From NCBI GenBank assembly GCA_030611815.1, contig JAUWPC010000016.1, positions 1 to 21,190 on the forward strand: DNA of 21,190 nt, written 5' to 3'. Below are positions 1 to 7,227 of the stretch, piece by piece (position 1 is the stretch's first letter; every line of letters starts with the position of its first letter). A model generated the notes under the pieces. The model saw nothing but the letters and a program-made list of their open reading frames with translations. It made no database searches and was not told where the DNA came from. This DNA is from Desulfobacteraceae bacterium. Its GTDB lineage: Bacteria > Desulfobacterota > DSM-4660 > Desulfatiglandales > Desulfatiglandaceae. Position numbers and translations under genes: made by a program.

Positions 1-1002
1 TATCCCAAGGAAATCCTATGGGCCTTTAATGCGGTGCCGGCAGAAATCTGGGACCCGCCGCTTGAAATTACCGGGGCCAATGCTCACCTTCAGCCATACA
101 TCTGTTCAGTGGTCAAATTGGGATTAGAGCTTATTCTCCAAGGAAAGGGTGATATTTTGGATGGCTTCCTGTTCCCCCACACCTGTGACTCCATCCAGAA
201 CCTGGCCTCGATCGTTTACGATTACTTAGGACTAAATAAGCCCTGCTATTTCTTCTATCACCCAAAGGCCCCTTACCGGCGCTCCTCCCGCACCTACTAT
301 CTAAAACAGCTTAGATCCTTTGTGTCCCGTTTAGAGAGGGATATGGGGCCGATGGATGGAAGGGAACTGAAGCATCGAGTGGAGCAGGGGCATCATTTAG
401 CCGCAATTTTGAGAGAGATCTACGACTTGAGGAGCCGGGGGGATCTTTCTGCCTCCAATGCCGAGTTCTACCGCATTATCCGTCAGGGGGAGTACCTTCA
501 TCCTGACGATTTCATTCCCTTGCTCGAAGGTTTTTTGGGAAGATCAAAGGGCGGAGATGGAAAGGGGCCTGCCGTAATCCTGAGCGGTGTCCTGCCCAAT
601 CCGCCTCAGATCTTAGGACTTTTGGATGAGCTCGGGGTGAGGGTGGCAAACGATGACCTGCTGAACTGCGGGCGGAGGCTATTAATGAAACCGGGTCACA
701 TGCAGGACCTGTTTGAAGAGCTTACCGCTAACTACTTTGCCATGCCGCCCTGTACCACCAAAGGCTCGCCATTAGACGAGCGTATGAATGACCTCCTCAA
801 AAAGATCGAGGAAAGCCGCGCAAAAGGTGTAATCTTTTATATGGTGAAATTTTGTGAGCCCGAGTTATTTGATGTGCCGCAAATGGTAGCTGCGGTAAAA
901 GCGGCAGGGGTGGCAACCTTAATTATTGATGTGGATTTGAATCAGGGATTGAGCGGCCAATTGACAACCAGGGTAGAGGCATTTGTGGAGATGATAAGTT
1001 AG
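1..1002 (+). CDS. 2-hydroxyacyl-CoA dehydratase / benzoyl-CoA reductase-type subunit (5' partial)
   Basis: The reading frame is open from base 1 (YPKEILWAFNAVPAEIW...), so the true start lies before the window; the GTG at 34 is internal. The protein belongs to the HgdB/BcrC/FldC family, whose subunits hold an oxygen-sensitive [4Fe-4S] cluster and take single high-potential electrons from an ATP-driven activase. Three cysteines sit where the family keeps its cluster ligands: in PYICS (residues about 39-43 of the visible part), in PHTCDS and in VKFCEPE near the C-terminus. The end (IDVDLNQGLSGQLTTRVEAF) is the typical final strand and helix. It pairs with the homologous gene at 1180 and the activase at 2495. 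The substrate cannot be read from sequence: 2-hydroxyacyl-CoA dehydration and aromatic-ring reduction are both possible. Family assignment is firm. Confidence 0.9.
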   Translation, partial: YPKEILWAFNAVPAEIWDPPLEITGANAHLQPYICSVVKLGLELILQGKGDILDGFLFPHTCDSIQNLASIVYDYLGLNKPCYFFYHPKAPYRRSSRTYYLKQLRSFVSRLERDMGPMDGRELKHRVEQGHHLAAILREIYDLRSRGDLSASNAEFYRIIRQGEYLHPDDFIPLLEGFLGRSKGGDGKGPAVILSGVLPNPPQILGLLDELGVRVANDDLLNCGRRLLMKPGHMQDLFEELTANYFAMPPCTTKGSPLDERMNDLLKKIEESRAKGVIFYMVKFCEPELFDVPQMVAAVKAAGVATLIIDVDLNQGLSGQLTTRVEAFVEMIS

Positions 1003-1004
1003 TA

Positions 1005-1077
1005 AATTTAGGAATTCAGGGATTTTGGGATTAAAATCAACAACACCCCTTCAAATCCTCAATCCCTAAATCCTTAA
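1005..1077. repeat. Imperfect inverted repeat between the two dehydratase subunit genes
   Basis: The left arm (about 1005-1032, TTTAGGAATTCAGGGATT core) is approximately complementary to the right arm (about 1054-1077, AATCCCTAAATCC core). Both arms are themselves built of repeated near-identical words. It could fold in RNA, but there is no T-tract, so it is not a clear terminator. The gap of 177 bases inside what should be one operon is unusual. Confidence 0.5.
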
Positions 1078-1095
1078 GATTGTTGATTGTTGATT
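1078..1095. repeat. Heptanucleotide repeat (GATTGTT)n
   Basis: Two exact GATTGTT units are followed by GATT, with further degenerate ATGATTG words up to about 1110. The complementary words (CAATCAT twice, then CAATCCA) occur at 20076-20096, so this is a dispersed intergenic repeat style. Confidence 0.7.
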
Positions 1096-1135
1096 TATGA
1101 CTGATGATTGAAAAACCAGAAAGACAGGCCTGTGC

Positions 1136-1173
1136 AACCCGTAACTCGCAACCCATAACTCGTAACTCGTAAC
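1136..1173. repeat. Heptanucleotide repeat (AACYCGY)n abutting a start codon
   Basis: Five consecutive 7-nt units (AACCCGT, AACTCGC, AACCCAT, AACTCGT, AACTCGT) plus AAC are in exact register. The repeat ends 6 bases before the ATG at 1180, in the place a ribosome binding site would occupy. A second copy of the same style is at 12343-12370. Confidence 0.85.
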
Positions 1174-1179
1174 TTTGAT

Positions 1180-2493
1180 ATGTCACTGACCAAGAGAATT
1201 CGCTACAATTTCATGAAGGATATCGGCGCACCCGTTGTAATGGGTCTTGCCAAGGCAGGCAAGAAGAAGCGCCGCAGGAGCCCTAAGCCCTATTTCGGCC
1301 CCCCACTTAAATGTGCTGCAAGACTGAAAGAAATCATGACCAGGCACTATTTTCTCTCCCGGTATGCGGAAGGGGCAAGGCCTGTGGCATGGGTGACCAG
1401 CGGTGCGCCCGTGGAACTCCTGAGACCCTTTGACTTCTACACAATATATCCTGAAAACCATGGGGCTCTGTGTGGGGCCCAGAGGCTTGGGCCCGAGCTT
1501 TGCTCAGTGGCAGAGGAGCATGGCTATCACCAAGATCTCTGTTCTTATGCTCGCATCGACTTAGGTTATTTTCTGTCAGGCAAGACCCCGGTGGGGAAAC
1601 TGCCCAAACCGGACCTCCTGTTTGCTTCGAACAATATTTGCCAGACCGTGGTCTACTGGTACAGGGTTCTCGCCCATCAATTGAAGATTCCTCTTTTGCT
1701 TTTCGATACCCCTTATAATTTCGAAGAGATTACCGAAAACGATATCACCTATATGGTAAGCCAATTGGAGGAAATGATTCCGGTATTAGAGGAGATATCA
1801 GGGAGACGCTTCGACAACCAGAGATTCGAGGAGATCATTCGTATCGCACGTGATTCCTCTTTTGCCTGGGGCGAGGTGCTTGCCACTATGAAGACAGAAC
1901 CGGCCCCTATGACCATTTTCGATGCCTTTATCCATTTAGCGCCCATAGTTTCCCTCAGGGGCCTCCCTGTAGCCCTCGATTATTATCAAACCCTTTTGGA
2001 TGAGCTGAGAGAAAGGATAGACCTTGGGATAGGGGCCATCAAGAATGAGCGTAAACGGTTGATGTGGGACAATATAGCCATCTGGTACAAGGTTCGCGAC
2101 TTCTCAAACCTCTTCGCCGAACAGGGGATGAACTTTGTTACTGCCACATACACCAACGCCTGGGCCGAGACGATCTCTAACATGGATGCAGACAGACCCT
2201 TCGAGTCAATAGCCAAAACCTACAGCCTGGTGATGCTCAACAACAATCTTAACCACCGGCTGCGTCTCATGGAGCGGCTTATCAAGGAGTACAGGGTAGA
2301 CGGTCTGGTCATCCATTCTGCCAAGAGCTGCAAACCCTATTCGGTCGGACAGTACGACCTCAAACGTCTGCTGATGGATCGCCTAAGAGTGCCTTCGGTG
2401 GTGATCGATGCCGACATTACCGATTTCAGGGCTTATTCAGAGGAGCAGACACGCACACGCTTAGAGGCCTTTTTCGAGGGGCTGGAAGACTAA
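1180..2493 (+). CDS. 2-hydroxyacyl-CoA dehydratase / benzoyl-CoA reductase-type subunit
   Basis: A 437-residue paralogue of the preceding subunit, in the HgdA/BcrB/FldB half of the family; the two would form the heterodimeric catalytic component. Candidate cluster ligands are C98 (ENHGALCGA), C121 (DLCSYARIDLGY), C154 (SNNICQT) and C384 (SAKSCKPYS). The CSYAR and NNIC contexts are characteristic of the family. Residues 28-33 form a basic run (KKKRRR) before the first domain, more strongly charged than I expect for this family. The ATG at 1180 has no purine-rich Shine-Dalgarno sequence because a heptad repeat lies directly upstream; a later ATG at 1213 is no better. It is followed after one base by the activase gene, so the two are co-transcribed. 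Substrate unknown. Confidence 0.9.
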   Translation: MSLTKRIRYNFMKDIGAPVVMGLAKAGKKKRRRSPKPYFGPPLKCAARLKEIMTRHYFLSRYAEGARPVAWVTSGAPVELLRPFDFYTIYPENHGALCGAQRLGPELCSVAEEHGYHQDLCSYARIDLGYFLSGKTPVGKLPKPDLLFASNNICQTVVYWYRVLAHQLKIPLLLFDTPYNFEEITENDITYMVSQLEEMIPVLEEISGRRFDNQRFEEIIRIARDSSFAWGEVLATMKTEPAPMTIFDAFIHLAPIVSLRGLPVALDYYQTLLDELRERIDLGIGAIKNERKRLMWDNIAIWYKVRDFSNLFAEQGMNFVTATYTNAWAETISNMDADRPFESIAKTYSLVMLNNNLNHRLRLMERLIKEYRVDGLVIHSAKSCKPYSVGQYDLKRLLMDRLRVPSVVIDADITDFRAYSEEQTRTRLEAFFEGLED

Positions 2494-2494
2494 C

Positions 2495-3304
2495 ATGAAC
2501 AGCCGGTATTATTTTGCGGGAATCGATGTGGGCTCCCTCACCACGGAGGCGCTGATTCTAAATATCACGGGCGAGCCGGTCAGTTACTCCATCATCCAGA
2601 CAGGGGCCAACAGCATCGATGCGGCCTCAGAGTCCTTAGAAAAGGCCTTGACCAAATCGGGGGTCAACCAGGACCAGGTCAAGGGTATCGTGGCAACTGG
2701 TTATGGCCGCGTATCCATACCTTTTGCCGACAAAAGAGTGACCGAGATTTCATGCCATGCCTTAGGGGCATACCACCTGTTTCCCGATACCGGAACAGTT
2801 ATCGACATCGGAGGACAGGATTCTAAAGTGATCCGTGTTGGAGATGGGGGGAAGGTCCTGGATTTCACCATGAACGACAAGTGCGCTGCCGGCACGGGCC
2901 GCTTCTTGGAGGTGATGGCAGACAAACTTCAGGTCTCTCTCAATGAGATGGGTCCTCTCTCCTTAAAGGCTGGCGGAGAAGTCAGTATCAGCAGTGTCTG
3001 CACTGTTTTCGCAGAAAGCGAGGTCGTGTCTCTTGTAGCACAAAACCACCCCAAAAATGAAGTCATCCGTGGGCTGCACCGCGCCATAGTAAACAGGGTA
3101 TGGAGCATGGTAAAGGCGATCGGAGTTCATGGCGCAGTAACCATGAGCGGTGGAGTAGCCAAGAACAGCGGTGTAGTCGGCCTTATTGAAGAAAGGCTCG
3201 GGCAACCGATACATGTTCATACCGAACCACAGATCATTGGCGCCTTGGGGGCAGCGCTTATGGCTAAGAGAAACTTTCTTAGGCGAGCCCTTAGATCATC
3301 CTGA
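2495..3304 (+). CDS. ATP-dependent activase of 2-hydroxyacyl-CoA dehydratase (BadF/BadG/HgdC family)
   Basis: A 269-residue member of the ASKHA-fold activases, which hydrolyse ATP to push one electron at very low potential into the dehydratase/reductase. Visible motifs are GIDVGS (9-14, phosphate loop), ATGYGR (67-72), DIGGQDSK (104-111), NDKCAAGTGR (C130), SSVCTVFAESE (C169) and MSGGVAKN (217-224). C130 and C169 match the two cysteines per monomer that share one [4Fe-4S] cluster across the dimer. Length is normal for HgdC-like homodimeric activases. It starts one base after the upstream stop, with GGAAG in the end of the preceding gene as ribosome site. Its place beside two dehydratase subunits strongly supports the role. 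Confidence 0.95.
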   Translation: MNSRYYFAGIDVGSLTTEALILNITGEPVSYSIIQTGANSIDAASESLEKALTKSGVNQDQVKGIVATGYGRVSIPFADKRVTEISCHALGAYHLFPDTGTVIDIGGQDSKVIRVGDGGKVLDFTMNDKCAAGTGRFLEVMADKLQVSLNEMGPLSLKAGGEVSISSVCTVFAESEVVSLVAQNHPKNEVIRGLHRAIVNRVWSMVKAIGVHGAVTMSGGVAKNSGVVGLIEERLGQPIHVHTEPQIIGALGAALMAKRNFLRRALRSS

Positions 3305-3315
3305 GAGGTTTTACA

Positions 3316-4500
3316 GTGCAAACAAGAGAAAATCAGATGGGCAGAGAGATCGTCGTGGAGGCCCTTCGCCCTTTCGGCACCTCAATATTCACGGAGATGA
3401 GTGTCCTCGCAAACACCCATGGCGCAGTAAATCTATCCCAGGGATTTCCCGATTTTGACGGGCCCCGGGAGATCAGGGCCATGGCGGCGGATGCCATTTT
3501 GCGTGGCCCCAACCAGTATGTGCTTTCCTCTGGCATCCCGGAACTTCGCCAGGCAGTGGCCCGAAAGATGAAACGGTTCTACGGAATCGAGGTAGATGCG
3601 AATAATGAGGTGACGGTCACTTCCGGGGCCACAGAAGGGTTGTGCGCCACCTTTTTCGGTATTTTGGAACCCGGAGATGAGGTAATACTCCTGGAACCCT
3701 CTTACGATGTCTATCCGCCCCTTGCCGCCATGGCCCATGCCCGGATTCGGTACGTTTCCTTAGAAGGTCCTGAATTTACTCTTCCGAAAGAAGAATTGGC
3801 AAAGACCTTCGGACCCAAGACAAAGGCGATCGTAATCAATAACCCTCAAAATCCCTGCTGCAAGGTCTTCACACGGGAGGAGCTTTCGTTTATTGGAGAG
3901 CTGTGCGTAAAACATGATGCCTATGCCATCGGGGATGAAGTCTACGAGCATTTGGTCTATGACGGACGCGAGCATGTAACATTATTAGGGGTACCCGGAC
4001 TCAGGGATCGTGCCTTTGTGATCTCATCCACGGCCAAGACCTTTTCCATGACCGGATGGAAGGTGGGCTATGTGATTGCGGCCCCTGAGCTTTCCCGCGC
4101 AGTGCGAATGAGCCATCAATTCATTACCTTCTGTGGGCAGTCCGCATTGCAGGAGGCCATGGCCCTTGCCATGGATTTCCCGGACAGCTACTATGCCGGA
4201 CTGTTGGCCGATTATGTAGGGAGGCGAGACCGGCTCTCCGAAGCACTTCATGATATGGGATTTAAGGTCTATCCGCCGGAGGGAACCTATTACCTTCTAA
4301 TTAACATCACGAGCCTCGGGTTTGATGATGACGTGTCCTTTTGCCGCATGCTTCCCAAAAAGGCGGGGGTAGCGGCCATCCCATGCTCATGTTTTTGGGA
4401 CAACCGACACCGGGGACGAGAGCTTGTGCGGTTCTGCTTTTGCAAAAAGGATGAAACTTTGGACGAAGCTATCAAACGGCTCAAGAGGTGGCTTAGATGA
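3316..4500 (+). CDS. PLP-dependent class I/II aminotransferase
   Basis: A 394-residue fold-type I aminotransferase. The Schiff-base lysine is K241 in SSTAKTFSMTGWKVGY; NNPQNP (175-180) and DEVYEHLVYDG (207 onward) supply the cofactor-binding Asn, Asp and Tyr. The N-terminal AVNLSQGFPDFDGP resembles kynurenine/glutamine-K and methionine transaminases rather than classical aspartate aminotransferase. The GTG start at 3316 has GAGAGG about 8 bases upstream and follows the activase by 11 bases, so it is probably the last gene of the operon. An alternative ATG at 3337 lacks a better ribosome site. Coupled to a 2-hydroxyacyl-CoA dehydratase, it could convert an amino acid to the 2-oxo acid, but no 2-hydroxyacid dehydrogenase or CoA-transferase is visible here. 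That link is inference. Confidence 0.9.
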   Translation: MQTRENQMGREIVVEALRPFGTSIFTEMSVLANTHGAVNLSQGFPDFDGPREIRAMAADAILRGPNQYVLSSGIPELRQAVARKMKRFYGIEVDANNEVTVTSGATEGLCATFFGILEPGDEVILLEPSYDVYPPLAAMAHARIRYVSLEGPEFTLPKEELAKTFGPKTKAIVINNPQNPCCKVFTREELSFIGELCVKHDAYAIGDEVYEHLVYDGREHVTLLGVPGLRDRAFVISSTAKTFSMTGWKVGYVIAAPELSRAVRMSHQFITFCGQSALQEAMALAMDFPDSYYAGLLADYVGRRDRLSEALHDMGFKVYPPEGTYYLLINITSLGFDDDVSFCRMLPKKAGVAAIPCSCFWDNRHRGRELVRFCFCKKDETLDEAIKRLKRWLR

Positions 4501-4550
4501 AACCTCCTGAAGGAAGGTCCTGCTCGTCTGTGAGAGCTTAACAAATTTAG

Positions 4551-4577
4551 TTGACAACGCGAGAAAAGCAATATAAT
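4551..4577 (+). promoter_or_regulatory. Sigma70-type promoter of the HU gene
   Basis: A perfect TTGACA (4551-4556) and a perfect TATAAT (4572-4577) lie 15 bases apart, slightly short of the optimum 17. They precede the HU start by about 115 bases, leaving a long 5' leader. Confidence 0.75.
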
Positions 4578-4692
4578 GATGGCATGGTATTGAGCATGAT
4601 TATTCTTGTGTCTGGTTTTTTGAGCCTTCTGAGTTGTTTAGGTGCTCAGCAGGGAACACACAAACTTCAATCTTCAGAGAAAGGAGAATTCT

Positions 4693-5067
4693 ATGGCGGC
4701 CAAAAAAAGAGGGGAAAAGGTGGTAGATAAAAAAACTACTACGAGGAAGATTCCAGCAGTTAAAAAACCGATGACTAAAACCGAAATGTTGAGTGAGATT
4801 GCAGGGAACACCGGGCTAACCAAGAAACAGGTCTCGTCAGTATTCGACGAGTTTGCTATCCTCATCGAGCGTCATATCAAGAAGCGTAGTCCCGGTAAAC
4901 TCGTTTTTTCAGGGCTCCTAAAGATTGAAGTGAAGCACAAACCTGCGACCAAAGCACGTAAAGGGATCAACCCTTTTACCGGAGAAGCGACAGTCTTTAA
5001 AGCCAAGCCTGCTCGCCGGGCCGTTAAGATCAGTCCATTAAAGAAAGTAAAGGATATGGTCGGCTGA
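4693..5067 (+). CDS. HU-family DNA-binding protein with lysine-rich N-terminal extension
   Basis: The start is placed at the ATG at 4693 because AAAGGAG lies just upstream; the in-frame GTG at 4642 has no such site. The 124-residue protein has a basic arm of about 30 residues (AAKKRGEKVVDKKTTTRK...) and then an HU fold (PMTKTEMLSEIAGNTGLTKKQ...). Its DNA-embracing beta arm carries RKGINPFTGE, the variant of the usual GRNP.TGE motif found in a subgroup of proteobacterial HU homologues. HU proteins bend and compact DNA in the nucleoid; the basic tail should add non-specific DNA affinity. It has its own promoter at 4551 and a terminator hairpin at 5104, so it is monocistronic. Confidence 0.93.
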   Translation: MAAKKRGEKVVDKKTTTRKIPAVKKPMTKTEMLSEIAGNTGLTKKQVSSVFDEFAILIERHIKKRSPGKLVFSGLLKIEVKHKPATKARKGINPFTGEATVFKAKPARRAVKISPLKKVKDMVG

Positions 5068-5103
5068 TTAGCTAATACTTCCCCAAAATTCTTGAGGAAA
5101 CAG

Positions 5104-5140
5104 GAAGGCCTGTAAATCTGTCAGCGATTTATGGGCCTTC
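5104..5140 (+). terminator. Probable terminator hairpin after the HU gene
   Basis: GAAGGCC-TG-TAAATC pairs with GATTTA-TG-GGCCTTC around a 7-base loop, followed by ATTTGTTG. The stem is strong but the T-run is short. Confidence 0.6.
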
Positions 5141-5180
5141 ATTTGTTGTAACCGTTCACTTTATTCAAAGGTTCCTCGCC

Positions 5181-5320
5181 CAGCGGGATTCAGAGGTTTA
5201 AAGGATGAGATAGTTTGCCTATTTCATAATCTTAATCATAATCCTAATCTTACTCAACACGATTATGATTAAGAGTACGATTAAGATTATGATACGCTTA
5301 CAAACATTAAACCCCCGCTG
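5181..5320. repeat. Hexad-repeat palindromic element, copy 1
   Basis: The core at about 5222-5292 is a long imperfect hairpin made of 6-nt steps (AATCNT on one arm, GATTAH on the other) around CTCAACAC. Nearly the same core occurs at 12213-12279 and in two halves at 15667-15720 and 15950-15975. The core is flanked by CAGCGGG...GGTTTAA (5181-5201) and the inverse TTAAACCCCCGCTG (5307-5320), which may mark the ends of this copy. No reading frame is present. Confidence 0.75.
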
Positions 5321-5362
5321 AACAGAAGAAGGCCAATTAATCGATTCAACGGGGGAGTTTAA
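5307..5362 (-). terminator. Inverted repeat downstream of the AmrS operon, possible terminator
   Basis: TTAAACCCCCGCTGAA (5307-5322) pairs with TTCAACGGGGGAGTTTAA (5345-5362) across a loop of about 22 bases. Read on the minus strand, the right arm of the stem runs into TTTAATGTTTG. It lies about 60 bases past the amrS stop, so it could end that operon, but the large loop makes this uncertain. Confidence 0.4.
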
Positions 5363-5420
5363 GAAGAACCTCTTAAGCCCTCCTCAGACCTTAAAATTTA
5401 GCACCGCACAACCCAAAAAG

Positions 5421-6434
5421 TCAAGAACTCCAGACGCCAGGGATTTCGGTGCCACACTGAGGACATCGGTTTTTTATTATTCTACTCTGGGTGACATGAA
5501 AACCGATACGGTCTATTAAAGGCTCTCTGCAACTGTGACAGAAGGTGTTTTCGCCATCATCCCCAGGTATATTTCCGGTGTAAACGTACTGTAATCCGTT
5601 TTCGTAGCCGAGATCCCTGGCCCGCCGGATTCTTTCAACTGGTGTGGAGGGTGTGTCGGTCAGATGGTAGGTGGGATGAAACCGGCTGATGTGCCAGGGG
5701 ATGCCGGGGTCTATATCTGCTAAGAACCGGGCGAGGTCTCTGAGTTCTTCAAGGGAATCGTTGAGTCCGGGAATCAGGAGCGTGGTTACTTCTAACCATA
5801 TCCCCATCTCTTTCATGGCTTGAATGGTTTTAAGGACGGGCTTCAGTTTTGCGCCGCACTGATCTTTGTAAAACCTCTCGCTGAATGCCTTTAGATCCAC
5901 ATTGGCAGCATGCAGGTCGGGATATATTTCCTGAAGACACTCCCTGGTCATGTAACCATTGGACACAAATACGTTTTTTATCTTTTCAGAAACTGCGAGC
6001 CGTGCTGTTTCAAGCGCTGTCTCAAAATAAATAGTCGGTTCGGTGTAGGTGTAGGATATGGATGCAGCCCGACTCTCCAAGGCAAGCTTAACGATTCTTT
6101 CAGGGGTCATATCCTCCCCCATGATCCTGTTTTGGTCGTAAGGCATCTGGGAGATGTCTGCGTTTTGACAGAAGCAGCATTTGAAATTGCACCCAACGGT
6201 GGCGATGGAGTAGGAGCTGGTTCCTGGAAGGAAGTGAAACAGGGGTTTTTTTTCAATTGGGTCACAATGGCCGGCAATTATCTTACCATAAACAAGACTG
6301 ATTAGGGTCCCTGCACGATTTTCCCTGACACCACAGATCCCTCTGCCTCCCTCCTTTATCAGACACCGGTGATTGCACAGGTTGCAACGCACCTTTTCAT
6401 CGTCCAGCTTTTGATATAGATGGGCTTCTTTCAT
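5421..6434 (-). CDS. amrS: AmmeMemoRadiSam-system radical SAM enzyme AmrS
   Basis: A 337-residue radical SAM protein of the family once annotated as pyruvate formate-lyase activase-like. The SAM-binding [4Fe-4S] motif is C82-x3-C86-x2-C89 (GCNFKCCFCQN). An N-terminal cysteine cluster (C17, C20, C24, C34: RCNLCNHRC...GICGVREN) and a C-terminal zinc-ribbon-like pair (CHSC and CPQC, about 30 residues apart) are typical of AmrS. The usual partners, a MEMO1-like and an AMMECR1-like protein, are not in this window. The reaction in bacteria is not settled. It starts 10 bases after the methyltransferase gene and is the last gene of the minus-strand operon. Cotranscription with osmolyte genes may be functional or accidental. 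Confidence 0.9.
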   Translation of the reverse strand: MKEAHLYQKLDDEKVRCNLCNHRCLIKEGGRGICGVRENRAGTLISLVYGKIIAGHCDPIEKKPLFHFLPGTSSYSIATVGCNFKCCFCQNADISQMPYDQNRIMGEDMTPERIVKLALESRAASISYTYTEPTIYFETALETARLAVSEKIKNVFVSNGYMTRECLQEIYPDLHAANVDLKAFSERFYKDQCGAKLKPVLKTIQAMKEMGIWLEVTTLLIPGLNDSLEELRDLARFLADIDPGIPWHISRFHPTYHLTDTPSTPVERIRRARDLGYENGLQYVYTGNIPGDDGENTFCHSCREPLIDRIGFHVTQSRIIKNRCPQCGTEIPGVWSS

Positions 6435-6444
6435 ATTTGTGTGC

Positions 6445-7227
6445 TCATTCCTTACTGGGGTTCAGCTCTTTCAGTGTCCTTGCTGCGATCAGTGATTGGC
6501 TTGCCGTCTTCAGCTTTACTTTAAGGGGGAGGTTATCCGTTTTGACCCTGTAGACCATAGTAGCCGCAAGACCCAGAAAAAAACCAAAGGGAGAGTGCTT
6601 ACGGCCTAAGAAGTCCTTTCCCAAAGGGATTGATTCTTCAACAAATGAAGGGACTATCTTTATGCATTGCCAGGAAATGGGTACATTGCCATAGGCCAAT
6701 CGTAGGAGGGATTTGATTTGCCAGAGGTTGTAGAACGTGGTCTGTCCAAAAAGGGGGTCCCCGAAATAGCCCTGGATTTTTTTCAAAATGCCGTTCCAGG
6801 AAAGACTGTTTAAGACGCCTATGAAAACCTTTCTGTTGGCCACTCGTCCTGCCTCTCGCAAGGCTAACAGGGGCTTGTCTAAAAATTCTAAAGTATTGAT
6901 AAGGACGGCCAAATCAAATTCATTATCATCAAAGGGAAGGTCTTCCGCCATTCCCTCCTTAATGGTAGAGCGGTGTCCTAACCGGGACTTTGCCTCTTGC
7001 ACCATGTGTGGTGAAGCGTCCACACCGCTGACGTTCAGGCCCAACTTGTTGAACATGAGAAGGTGATTCCCGGTGCCGCAGCCGATATCGAGGACTCTTT
7101 CTCCCGGCTCGAGCTCGATAAGAGAGAGGATTAACTGTTCCATCGACTTCTCTATCGCCCTGCTCTGCGATGACCGGCGCCATGATTCATAAAACCCGGC
7201 GCTGTTTTCGTCGAAGATAAGTCCCAT
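6445..7227 (-). CDS. Class I SAM-dependent methyltransferase (Methyltransf_11 type)
   Basis: A 260-residue Rossmann-fold methyltransferase. Motif I is VLDIGCGTG (45-53), followed by the acidic ribose-binding GVDAS (68-72) and the motif LPFDDNEFDLAVLINTLEF. The C-terminal 110 residues (from about LSWNGILKKIQGYFG) are less conserved and probably bind substrate. The ATG shares its first base with the TAA of the upstream glycosyltransferase (TAATG), a sign of translational coupling. That makes a sugar-glycerate product a plausible substrate, giving an O-methylated osmolyte, but this is inference. Small-molecule methyltransferases of this kind are otherwise impossible to assign from sequence. Confidence 0.85.
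   Translation of the reverse strand: MGLIFDENSAGFYESWRRSSQSRAIEKSMEQLILSLIELEPGERVLDIGCGTGNHLLMFNKLGLNVSGVDASPHMVQEAKSRLGHRSTIKEGMAEDLPFDDNEFDLAVLINTLEFLDKPLLALREAGRVANRKVFIGVLNSLSWNGILKKIQGYFGDPLFGQTTFYNLWQIKSLLRLAYGNVPISWQCIKIVPSFVEESIPLGKDFLGRKHSPFGFFLGLAATMVYRVKTDNLPLKVKLKTASQSLIAARTLKELNPSKE

Noticed and set aside
34..36. GTG at 34 as start of the first dehydratase subunit
   Set aside because: The frame is open to base 1 and the residues before it (YPKEILWAFNA) fit the family, so the gene is truncated by the window edge.
4501..4525. Possible terminator after the aminotransferase gene (ACCTCC...GGAAGGT)
   Set aside because: The stem is short and bulged and lacks a T-run.
4597..4731. Small frame MIILVSGFLSLLSCLGAQQ... 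resembling a lipoprotein signal peptide in the HU leader
   Set aside because: It has no ribosome site, overlaps the HU start in another frame and loses any sensible composition after about 20 residues. Most likely chance.
5910..6305. 131-codon plus-strand frame opposite amrS
   Set aside because: It is antisense to the conserved radical SAM core and has no ribosome site or family resemblance.
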